Positions 13,160 through 25,067 of a DNA stretch of 64,000 bases are shown piece by piece (position 1 is the stretch's first letter; every line of letters begins with the position of its first letter). This DNA comes from Marchantia polymorpha subsp. ruderalis (Eukaryota; Streptophyta; Marchantiopsida; Marchantiales; Marchantiaceae): the NCBI GenBank assembly GCA_037833965.1, contig AP031356.1, positions 18,312,501 through 18,376,500 on the forward strand, given 5' to 3'. Below the pieces are notes generated by a model. The model was not told the origin of the DNA. It saw nothing but the letters and a program-made list of their open reading frames with translations, and did no database searches. The position numbers were made by a program, and so were the translations under genes.

Positions 13160-13435
13160 GTGAGTAAATTTCTTGGAAATATCAAGAGAAAATTAATTGA
13201 TGGGACAATCCCAATTGTAAAAAAATTTACTTACTGGGATACATCAAGTTTTGTTTTATACAATGAAATCCCCATGACAACCACATCATCCATGTTCTTA
13301 TATAAATGCGACGGTGACAATGAGTATGATCGAACAACAACGTTCATAGAAGGAACTAACTATGGCATGCAAGAGCTAGTGCGAAAACCGTTGATCAAAG
13401 AAACTTTTGTTTTAATGAAAACTTATGAAAGTTGA
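13160..13435 (+). CDS. Short open frame in the AT-rich island
   Basis: Open for 91 codons in a region where stops are otherwise dense. The peptide starts MSKFLGNIKRK and ends LMKTYES, with no motif I recognise. It lies 310 bases upstream of the FAR1-like fragment on the same strand and may belong to the same decayed transposable element. Function is unknown and expression is doubtful. Confidence 0.2.
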   Translation: MSKFLGNIKRKLIDGTIPIVKKFTYWDTSSFVLYNEIPMTTTSSMFLYKCDGDNEYDRTTTFIEGTNYGMQELVRKPLIKETFVLMKTYES

Positions 13436-13745
13436 AAAGAACCGTCAAGTACTCACGCACAAATCAAATTTCTATCGCTTCTGCAAAAAATAAATGTATT
13501 AGTAAGGTTCACTATACATTTTATTTTTTTTCAAATTTTGAATTCTTCGACTCAAATCGTGGTGTCAATCACATGTGATACTCTATCGAGCCAAGCAACT
13601 GGTGGCCACGTTGACAAACTAATACTTGATGTTGGCGGTTAGTCCCAATGCCATATCCTTTTTCTTGGTCCTCAAGCATCCAAAAAGACTCAACTCCCTT
13701 GCTCCGATATAGTCTTTGTTGCATATGGGACTGCAGTAGCTCCCG

Positions 13746-14030
13746 TTGATGATCAACGAGCATGAAGCTCAAGCGGCCTACAAAAAATATATAAATTGCT
13801 TAAGAATGGAGGTATGTGACGCTCACCTCATAGCCACAGGTTTCACCAACGCAACATTGGACGTTGTGTTATCGACAGTGCAAGCTTACGCGTTGAATCA
13901 AGGCTACGTCGTCGTGATTAAGCGTATACGCAAGGTCGGTTACACAAAAGATGGAGCTATCAAATAACTTGATATAGTGTGATTCCACTATGACAAACCG
14001 GTGGTTTTAATCCTACAATGAGTGTGAGAT
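13746..14030 (+). pseudogene. Decayed FAR1/MULE-type DNA-binding fragment
   Basis: The 73-codon frame contains TLDVVLSTVQAYALNQGYVVVIKRIRKVG, which resembles the start of the FAR1/MULE-type WRKY-GCM1 zinc finger (a helix leading into GYxVVIKRxRK). After the stop at 13965-13967 the same frame continues ..LDIV-stop-FHYDKPVV, about where the family has its first metal-binding residues, so the domain is broken by at least two stops. FAR1-like domains occur in Mutator-like transposases and in transcription factors derived from them. A transposase relic fits the AT-rich setting best. I saw no transposase DDE core. Confidence 0.4.
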
Positions 14031-16070
14031 AAACTTAGCATAAACTAAGATATAACATATAATATTACACATGTTGAGATCAATTAGGAACAAATAAAAA
14101 ATCATATGACAAAATATTTGTATATGTATCATAAAATTCTTCTGAAAAAACTTCAAATTCTAGAGTAGTTACCAATAACACCAAGATCAAAATTAAGTTC
14201 AATTATTTTAAGTGCATCTAAAATATTATAATTAGTGAAATAATTTGTATACTACATGATGTACTCAAATCCAAGATTTATGAGATTCATCTAATATTCA
14301 ATTATACTAGAAAATGTCTTAAATTTAAGAATAAGATACATTATGTGATAAGACAAAGAAATTGATGTTTTTTATTACATGAGTTTGTACGCTAATTTGC
14401 CACCATTATAAATCTATTAAGATTAATCTATGAAACTGCTAAATGATGAAGTGAGGAAAAAACAAGTTTATGCTTTATAAGATATGTTTATTAAAAATTG
14501 TTGTTCATGAAAAAAATCAAAATACCATCCAAATTATTTTTTCAAACATATGATTTATTTCTAAATAGTATCAAAATAATTAGATTCTAGATATATAGAT
14601 GTTTTAATTTGATTTGGGAGTGAGATTCGCATTATGAATGTGATGGTTAACATGTTATTATGTGGATCATCAAATTAAAAAAATCTTGTCCTGTGTATAA
14701 GTATAAAATAAAATGGAATTTAAAAATAATATTTTGATACATTTTACTTATATTAGACTGTAGACTCATTTATTATATGAAATGTCAAATATAAAAACTA
14801 ATTAATCATTCAACTTGAAGATTAAAAATGACAAAAAGTATTAGTTTTTTATAGATGAGCTTTATATTAATTTTAAAATAATATGAATTAAAGTTTTAAT
14901 TTATTGTTTTTAATTTTTATATTTTTATTCTTGAGAGTCTTATATGATGAGAAGTTTATATTGCACAATAGAGAGAAACATTCACATGACATAGATTTAA
15001 CGCAATATTGTGTAAATCAAATAAATATATGAAAAATAAATAAAAAATCCAAGAATATCAAAGCATTAATCACATCTAAGAATTAAATACACCTAGTTAG
15101 CATTTCAATTAAAAAAATTACTTTACATCAATATTTGTTGTGTGTATTTTGCATTTTGATTTCTTCAATCATATTTTTATAAAAAGATTTATAAATTTAT
15201 TAACTGAAATTCAAAAATATGTTTAGCAAAACTTTCATGTAATGATAATGTATCAAGTTTCAAATCCAAGATTTTGATTTGAATAGTTGACTAATTTAGT
15301 AATGTGATCACAACAATATATCAACACTGAAGTATGTTGTTTGTACAATTTATGTGTTAGTTTCCACATTCCCCTATATGTTATATGCTTTCGCGTGAAA
15401 CAAGTTTAAGAACATTAAAATTGAAAAGAACACTAATCATATGACAAATGAAATCAATTGAAATGCTTTAAAAACAATAAAACAGGATTTCTTCAACTAT
15501 TAAATGAATAAAATAAAAATTTACGGAGATAAAAATATTTTTTATTACCAAATGCAAATTAATCAGTTACAATAATACACAAACAACATGACGGTTTTTG
15601 AAATCTTGTACTTATATCGTTGTATTTGGAGATGATTAGTGTTTTATGTAAGTAGCTAGAGACATGTTGTCTGGCATAAATTACCAAGTATGTTTAAAAA
15701 GTAATACAGATGATGTTGAAGTTATTGTTCATTGCCCACATTTAAATTTGATAATCTCCGTAGTTTCATATAACTTGAAGAAAGCTATATTTTCATTTAA
15801 AGCTAAAAACTCATAGTTTTGAAGTTCATCATGATTGGTATTTGTTCCACTTTAATGAACTCGATGCAAATAAGCTTTATTTCTAAATGCAAAAATTTAA
15901 TCAAGTTTAGAGTTATGATATAAACACATATCAACATTCTTTACTTACACACTTTCAAACTATGTGGCAAGCAACAAATCCATAATATCATCATCCGTTT
16001 CACCAAGAATATCACATTCATTTATGGATGCGAACTAAGTAGAAAAACTCATTGATGTCGAAAAAAACAA

Positions 16071-18210
16071 ATGATAAGGAACTTTAATTATTTCAGTTTA
16101 ATTCTGATTATTCGTCACCACCGAGTTCTGTATCTAGGGGGGAAGGACTTGCTCACGGGGAATGCTCTTACCAGATCGGCCAGCAGTCATCAGCCCCCGC
16201 TAGCCAGGATAGAATTTGCCTCTGGATATCAGAGCGAGGATAGAGACGAAGAGCCGTTGATGCGCCGAAAGTCTTCTCATTACGAGTTCTGGAATCGGTA
16301 GCGGGAGAGGGGAAACAGTCTGAAAGAGGCGACGGCGAGGGCTGGATCGTTGAATGTCCAGCGATGAGCGCAGCACATCGTACTGTTATGAGGAATCTTT
16401 GAACTCGGCCTGCGAGGAAGAGATTCTGGTGCCGCCGGACTCGAGAAAGATGGTCCTTCGCGCCGCAACGAGGAGATTTTGATCGTTCGAAGGGTTGTCT
16501 CCGCTTGGAGTTGTAGGAGAATCTCGAAGCGACTGAATGTTGCGATGTTGGAATTGACTCCCTGTTAGACTGATCCCATCTTATGGTTACGCCCAGATGG
16601 GTGAAATTACTGTCAAAAGCGAGGGATGAAGAAAGGGGCAGTCATGTTTCTAGTCGGCTCGTGTCTTCCCCTGTCAGCTCATGAAGTTTTAGGGCGTCTT
16701 ACTTCTTCCGAGTCCGCTCTTCTCTCTCTCACTCTCTCTCTCTTCTGGAGGATGCGTAGAAGTCGACCTGCCCGAAATACATGTGCAGATTTTGGTCCAG
16801 CGCACCGCTGAATCCAAATTCCAGAGAATCATATTTTGGAAGTGAGTTAACCGCACTACCGTCACAATCTCGAGATGAAATCATGGGTAGTGCAATTAAT
16901 TCTCTTCCAAACTGTGAATTTCAGTGAAAAGGTGTAAACGAATCCGGATCCTTCCATTTCAAGCTGACGCCTCCGCCAAGCACAACGCGATATGTGGAAT
17001 TTGGATTAGTGAACGTCAAGGCAGGACTGCCCAGAATCATATCTTTATAGTTCGTAGAGTCTGTTTATATGATTCTACGATCAAACGATTAAATAAACAT
17101 GAATACGATCTCCTCGATCACGAAGTGAAGGTTTGTCGCTAGATTCGCTAATGCAGAGTCGAATCACATGCCCACGAGAATCTCGTGACGCTATCAAAGA
17201 GGCACTCTTGCAGCTTGAACGGGATCAAGCCAGGCAAGGCAGTACAAGGTGGGATCAGTGGGCCACATCTGCCACTCGGGAACGCATTCCACGAGCTCAT
17301 AGACGAAACTGGATTCAAAAGAGGAGCTAGTTGCAATTATCGTGCAACATGTTCAATGGGAACATTTCAAGTTCTTGCTTCCCGGCACTGTTCAACGACG
17401 AGTATTTGTTCAGTTCTCAGTACCTCTTTCCGGTACATCACAAGTACGTTCGCTAGGCCCTGTCTGATGGGGTCGTACTACACAATCCTGTGCGAAACTG
17501 TGAACTTAAAAACCAAACCTGGATCGGAGAAACTGGAACTTAGTGTGGAACATGTTTATCGCATCCGCAAACATTGAGGGCGGAAGTTCACGTGCGACAT
17601 CCCGTCCGCCAAATTCTAACTGGGACTTACAGCGCAATTACAGAAGAAAACTGCTGCAAATTGTCTGTGCAGATGAGATAACGGATTCATCTCAAATCAG
17701 CTGAGTGATAGAGCCGAATGGGATTGAATGTACAAAGTTTCTGTAAGCAAGTACATTTCAACGGAGGGACATCTTTCAACACAACAAATGCACTTCAGGT
17801 GTCACCAACCAGATCAAGAGTGCTGAGTTTCAAGAGCAAACACATGCTCAGACACTGATTATCCAGACGCACGTCCTGGCATTGGAAACGAAGAATCCAC
17901 AGCACCATGCTCCATGCATCCATAGCTGATCACAGAAACAGAGAGCAGCAATTTGGAGGGATATATCGTGGAAAGGTTTGACCAAGTTACTGCAGTAGGA
18001 AAACTGTACTACGTCGATGAGTCAACCACGTAAGCAGCGAAGATCATCGTCTGGCCAAGTACAGTACAGTGCTGGCCCCCGCTCTCGGGAGAGAACGGGT
18101 CACGGCCACCCACCCGTCAATCGCCTTCACGGACCGGGCCGGGTCGGGTCGAATCGGCTCGGGCTGCTGGAACTCCTGGACCCGACCCGGGATAGGGCGG
18201 AAGGCCCCGA
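16071..18210. other. Intergenic, no supported gene
   Basis: Base composition becomes balanced again at 16071. Several short open frames exist (for example 130 aa plus at 17185-17577), without recognisable domains. A CT-rich microsatellite lies at about 16722-16745. The last 200 bases become GC-rich as the RPL23 promoter begins. Confidence 0.4.
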
Positions 18211-18226
18211 TTAGGGCAAGCCCTAA
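18211..18226 (+). promoter_or_regulatory. Palindromic telo-box-like element upstream of RPL23
   Basis: TTAGGGCAAGCCCTAA is a perfect 7-bp inverted repeat with a 2-base spacer, about 92-107 bases upstream of the RPL23 start codon. Plant ribosomal protein promoters commonly carry telo-boxes (AAACCCTAA) and site II elements (GGGCY). This site combines a GCCCTAA half with its mirror. A pyrimidine-rich stretch (CTCATCTCCTTTTC) follows at about 18258-18273 and could hold the transcription start. The role is inferred from position and motif only. Confidence 0.4.
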
Positions 18227-18317
18227 GTCACCATGCCTCTTATGCAGCTCCAGCGTACGCTCATCTCCTTTTCAGTTTCGGAGGTGGGCGAGGAGTTGGT
18301 CGCAGAAAGGTGGCAAG

Positions 18318-19194
<877 letters not shown>

Positions 19195-21598
19195 AAAATT
19201 ATAGGTGGGAAGAGAATTTATCTCACTACCCTTGATCTAGGGGTAGTGCAATTGGAAGCAGGGCTACCCCCGGTACTCGGCTTTCCGAAGTCGGGGCATT
19301 CAATTGGAAGTGGGATCATTCGTACCGTAGCTTAGGTTTACATCCGATACTGTATTGGAGCTTCAATTTTGTACATCGAGTTTTCTAAGACGGTGCGGGT
19401 TGTGAATCTACTGGTGAATGGTACCGAAAGGTCTGAATGGGCTTTTCAATTTTCAAGTTGTGCGTAAGAACGAAAGTGACCTCAGGGTTTTCAGGGTTCT
19501 CATGAGAGAGGAAGGATCTTTGTTAGTCTGAAAGGTATGATTTGATAAAATACGGTAGACAGCGAAGGTCATGAGGAGCTACTGCCTTGAGTATTGACCC
19601 ACTGAAGACCATCTTGGTGTTGTGAACTGAACGTGGATGGTATGTGAGAGAATTACGCTACTAGCTGATGTCTTTGGTGTCTCCGTAAATGAGTATTGCA
19701 GCTTAAAACGAAATAACGTACATGTAACAGAGATATATCGAAAAGTGAATTGAGTAGAGAAACGAATTACGTGTCAATCACAAGAAAGGAACCTTGGGCA
19801 TGTTGACTATGAGGCAGGAAGGGAAGAAGTTATAAGATAATGTTTGTAGTCGAATTTGCTCACGTGCCTCGAATAGTAAGTAAACGACTGTAAGGAAATG
19901 TATGTTTGCATGAAACCAACCGAATGAAGATTAAATCTCCTAACGTGAACCATCTGTATCCTTCACGAGAGTAGAATGTAGTAATGACGGTTAAAGCGTC
20001 AAGTTTGAATGATCTCGCAAGCATCGAGTTGAGTCAATGCTAAATGATATAGAGAAGAAAAGAGATTATTGCTGGAAAATATGACATTCACATCCAGCAG
20101 TTGTAAACAATAACGAAAAGAAATTTTAACTTAACTCTGAAAATTGTGTTCGAAATAGAATATTTCTTGCAATTCACGCTAAACCTCCACTTCTGAATTG
20201 AAGAAAGTGAACATGAATAATAAAACGTTATAAATTACCTGAGTATTGGAAAAGTTGTGAAGTTAATTCTAACCTTACAATTACAACACTTGCGTATAGA
20301 TTGAACTTATCCCACACGTTCTACAGCCAATGAGAAATTATTCCCCCCTAGCTGAACCGCACAAGCTCTAGAGTAAATTAAATTAGGTTGACTCCAACAT
20401 CAGTGGGAGTTATCTCTCAACAGACCACCATAGACAGTAATAGCATCAGAACCGTTGTAGCAATAACTTGCACGAGCAGTGGAAAAGCGCTTAATCTCCA
20501 TCTTAGTCAAAGGTCAGAGAGTATAAAACCACAGAAATTTGGAACTGTTATTATGAAACCACAGTGTGCAGATTTTGGATGGGACCGAACCTTTGATGGT
20601 TTCACCGAAGACGGATCGACTAGTGGCACAGAAAGGCACATATCACTTTCTCTTTACACTTTCCAGTGGTCGAGTACTCGGCTTTTAAGTGGGACTTCAG
20701 TGCAGCAGATATGTATCAGTCACAATAAAACCAGGAAATCACGGGTAGAGGAACGCCGATCCAGTACTGATGACTGACCTTCACCCTAGCTCTGCTGAAG
20801 AACCTTATAAAGATCACGTGCAGACCTTGATTCGATTCGTTCCTACTCACAAAACCGAAGGCGTTTGATGTTCACAGGCAGATTCAATTCTTCCATTTCT
20901 TCGGCATGTTGTGCTCCGACCACACTCATGCTAACCAAAAACCAGAACCGCAGCTCCAGGTAAGGTACTGACTGGGTTGGGCAGTCCTTCACTGCATCTA
21001 TTCGAGCAGCTCTTTTGACGAGAACCCTGACCCTTGAGACGAGCGGACATGGCTTTGGGGTAAAGGTCATCAACAGCCCTATGGCTGTCAAACTGGGCAA
21101 TAAATGAAATGGGAAGCAATACAGAAGACTTATCACGGGACGCAAGAATTGAAATAAGGATTAGAATAAGGATGGATGTATTACATTATTTTGATTTATC
21201 TTTTGATTACATTTTCTTCTGCTTGATTACACAAGAGTATCTTTTGAAGTGGTTAGCATGACGGAAAGCAATCTCTACGGTCGGAGACAAGGAACATCCA
21301 ACGACGACGAACGACACCATCGTTGGAGATTCACAGAACTCTGTGGCACAGGGAAAAGCGAAAGTACAATTTGGTGCTTAATATCGACGGCAGTAGTGCA
21401 TTGGTAAAGGAAATAATTCATACAAAATGTTTTTTCGGTCTGAAACACTGAACGGGGGCAGAATGAGATGCTTAAAATCTCATCTACTTTTAATCTCCAG
21501 CGCTCATGAGCAAATTCTTTTCGGCTACGAGTTGAGCTCCTGTGCAGGTTCACCATTCGCTAAAATAAAACCCAGAGAATACAATTTCTAATTGCTTG
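19195..21598. other. RPL23 3' flank and intergenic, no gene seen
   Basis: Just after the RPL23 stop an 8-bp inverted repeat, CACTACCC (19224-19231) and GGGTAGTG (19241-19248), could form a small hairpin in the 3'UTR. The rest is AT-leaning, with one 129-codon plus-strand frame at 20388-20777 that has no recognised domain. I see no RNA gene. Confidence 0.4.
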
Positions 21599-23406
21599 CT
21601 ATTCTGTTTTGTTCATCTGTTTCCGCAGTGCCTCCAAGAAGGCATCCTTGTCAGCCTGAGGAAGACCATTTAGAGAACAATCTCCCACTCCCCATTCCGC
21701 GCCACGTTCGCAGTACTTGTCCTCAATCTCCTTCCTGTGCCTGCGAAACGAAAATTACAACTTGAAATTCTGTGGAGAACAGCTCCCGATTGAAAATTTT
21801 GAGCTCCGACAATAGACAGCCTTCCTCTTATGTTGCTCAAACACATTGCATCCAGTTACCCAAACCACTTGACTCCCGGCCTCGGACTCTGGCCTTCTTG
21901 TACCATGAGACTGTCTTCCACATTCAATGAGTTCGTTTCGACGACAACGTCAAATTTACATCTTATCGATCAAGCTTTAGTAAGTGAAAAGAGAAATCTG
22001 GCTTCTAACAAAATGCACATCATCAGAAGGGACAGAACCTTCTTCGAATATGTGTTTCTGGTTGCTCAACGGATTATCTAAATCCAGGATTCTTGCCAGT
22101 GCATCTGCCGAGTTGTAGCCATCCAATTCCAGTGGGTTTGTTCCGACAACCTCATTCTAATTATCCACGAGAAAGTCAAAGCTCTAAGACTGACAGTCTA
22201 GCTTCAGTTAATGGCTCCGGCCAATCCTAATTTTCCCGCAGACTACAAAACCTTGTCTTCAGTATCGGGTGTCAATTGTTACAGACAAGATGCCTCACAC
22301 AACCTGACGGTTCCTACACAGGGAGTTCGCACTCAGAGGACCAGGAAAAAAGAAACATTGAAAGAGCATCTCCATCGAGAAATCGACAACGATAATCATG
22401 GTGGACCCTGCTCTGGAAAGATCTGGCACCGAGTTAGGTTATATCTTTTTTCTTGTTCGTTAGACCAGTACCTACAGGAAAATGGGAGAAGAAGAGGGAG
22501 AAGCAGTTGGAAGAAGGGTCCTCTGATTAAGTAAAAATTCTCCAAGAAGACGTCACTTACAATTCGGCGTTTTCTTTCGACTTTTTCAGGAGCCCTTGAA
22601 GATACGGGGAGGCCTTGAATCTGGAGTCAAAATCTTCGTACTTTTTCCTGCTGTTTTCTGCTTCCATCAAGACTGGGGTCAGCTTCGGGGCACACTTTGA
22701 TCCGATGTATGTAAGCCACCGCGTCCACATCGGCCGAGCTGGAAAACTCGACCCCGGTACAGCCTCAGTTGACAACCAACGAAGCTGGATTCGACTCTCG
22801 GGTATACTTAACAACACGTACCTTGCATCTTCTTGAGAAAGTCTGGTTCAGGAAGCGTAGGGAGCTGCAATGACTCCAGGCCTCCAGATCCTGACAAAAT
22901 TCCTGCCTCAACTGCATCACAAAATTTGCTATGAGAAGAAGCAAGACGAAACCGCTCAAACCGGGCACTGGATCTTTCTTCGACAGAGCCTCATCATCGT
23001 TATGGAGATCAAAATTGTCCATCAATGTTCCCGCGGGCACGCCATATAGAGAATTGGGTGAAGGAAATTCCTCCGAAAGGAACTGATACACTGTAGTACG
23101 AATCCTCTACATTCATGGCGGAATCGATAACCGAACGAGATGAATTCACGATTCTGACCAACCTGGAGTCGGAAATGCCGTGAGGACCGTGCACGCAGCA
23201 GCCACGGGAAGAAGAAATGCAGCGAGAGACGAAGGATTCACACTTTCCAGACAAGCCGTGGACAGGCGGGCGAATGGTGAGAGCTTCGGAATTTGAGCTT
23301 GAGACGCAGCAGGCCTCAGCGTCGAGGGAGGTTCGGCCTGGCAGCGACATCCTGGGGCAAGGGGAGGCGCTTTGAGCCCCAGAGACGGACTCAGGCAGAG
23401 CTGCAT
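21599..23406 (-). CDS. Thylakoid lumen protein, 17.9-kDa type
   Basis: Four minus-strand exons join in phase to 190 aa: 23163-23406, 22822-22911, 22561-22657 and 21599-21740. The first 60 or so residues are Ser/Ala/Pro-rich with few acidic residues, like a stroma-targeting peptide. A hydrophobic span follows (AAFLLPVAAACTVLTAF), then PTPVEA before AGILSGSGG. That is the two-part signal of a lumen protein, with a likely cut after VEA; there is no twin arginine, so the Sec route is likely. The mature part has LPEPDFLKKMQENSRKKYEDF, SPYLQGLLKKSKENAEL and the Cys-containing KYCERGAEWGVGDCS. From memory these resemble the plant thylakoid lumenal 17.9-kDa protein (At4g24930). The molecular role of that family is not established. 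The gene model is firm; the family name is less so. Confidence 0.8.
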
Positions 23407-25067
23407 GATTTCTGATGGAGCTCACTCTGCGCTGAGCTCTTCTCTGGCTATGGCCACCACCTTCGCCACCACCCAAAACCCAGAATCCCAGCAGTTGGCG
23501 TTCGCGTCCCTCCCACTTCAAAGCAGCCTGACACTCGAGGCACGGCCTTGACCGAACTCTCCCCTCTACCGAACTCTATGCCGGGCTCCGTGTTCTCCTG
23601 TGGGCGCGGGGATAAGTTGAATATTTCCCCTTTATCGTTTGCGCTTTTACCATGTACGTGTCACTCTGTGCTGCTTGCTCTGTCATCTAGGGGGGGGCTC
23701 CTGACCCTCGCAGCCGAAGTCAGCTCCGAGAATTTCACATCGATGTATGAAGGAGGCCTTCGGGCAGTCCCCATTTCCTGTAGGCTCTCATCAATCTGGC
23801 TTTCATCGATCCATCCCTCGCACAGTCTCGAAGTGAATTACTTCCCGGCGACCATGGCTTGTTATGAACATTCTGTTGGCACAATTGGAGCAAAGGGCTC
23901 GGTAGTATATTGTCGTGGCGTCAGTGGTGCTCGAGTGCAGTGCCGATCACTTCCACGCGAGAATCCTGAGTTTGATGGTCGTTCTTATGGAACTGCTTGT
24001 GTCGGGTCTGACATGTGGGGAAGTCCGTGCTCCAATTGGAATAATGCAAAGCTGGCACACGATGAGGGCCTCGGAATGGCAACTGTTTGGGGGCAACGGG
24101 GGAGGCCCTGGGCGCTCAGGGTGTTGCTATAGCAGCATGAGGTGGTATTTGCAGCATGCGGTCCCTCGAACACGGATTTGGTGCAGGGAAGGAGGGAAGT
24201 TTAGTTTCCTGTGTGCTGCAAGGACAGTACTTTCTCCAAATTTCTGCTTCTTCTGTGTGCAGTGCGAGCAGAGCCGGACATGAATTGCTAAACCTCGTGC
24301 ATTTACGAGCCCGGTCTGCCGTCCATCATTCGGGCAGGTCTGGTGTGGTCACAGTCGGAGTTTCTACGTTCTGCAGAGCAGCAGCAGCAGCAGCAGCTGA
24401 TCAACGAGCTTCGTGAGGTACCATCCATGAAATGTACATAACATCGTAAAATCTAAGACAAAGCTGGCGTGCCAAGCGGATGGCGTATCATATGTCTTCG
24501 TCCGAGCGTCGACGATCGATCAGAGGCAATCCTCAAACGGACGTGGGCATTTCAGTATAGAGGGTTAATGAGCTCAGCAGCACACGACTCGACGAAAACA
24601 CTTTCGGATCTTCGTTGAAGGGGACAAATTTCTATTAACATCGGCCCGGAATCGTCACCCGGTCGCAACTCCAGCTGCTCGTCAAAATTGAGTCATGACT
24701 CTTGGCATAGCAGAGTGGCACACTGGACGTGGCAAATGCACTCGGACCTCGATAGAACTTTCCAAATGCGAACCAACGGGCGGCCTTCACAGCGGCCTCG
24801 AGAAAACCTGCTTCCCCTCGTTCAGAAACTGTACAAAATGCGAATGCTCTAGGACGCGACATTACCTACGACGGACCCCAAGGGCCACATCCGTGACTAT
24901 ATACAACTCGGAGGTGCGCAGAATCAGACGAGAAGAAGCTCGACCCAGAATCAGAATCAGAATCAGAATTCAGCTCAGAGTCAATCGAACCGAATCTGTG
25001 GCAGGCCCGAATCATCCGCCTGCTAATAAACCCTGACAGAACAGACCATTATGGAAAGGCATCATCA
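23407..25067. other. Intergenic, no supported gene
   Basis: This stretch lies upstream of the lumen-protein gene and downstream of the SIS gene. It is moderately GC-rich with overlapping open frames on both strands (194 aa plus at 23548-24132) and a CAG-type trinucleotide run at about 24380-24399. No domain is recognisable. Part of it must be the lumen-protein promoter and 5'UTR. Confidence 0.4.

Larger units (their letters stand above)
11761..16070. other. AT-rich island of transposon-like DNA
   Basis: Over 4 kb of AT-rich sequence with sharp borders to more balanced DNA on both sides. The only non-AT-rich patch is near 13.1-13.97 kb, where two short open frames occur, one resembling a FAR1-type DNA-binding domain. 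I looked for inverted repeats at the borders and found none by eye. The whole block looks like one or more old insertions that drifted towards AT. Confidence 0.5.
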
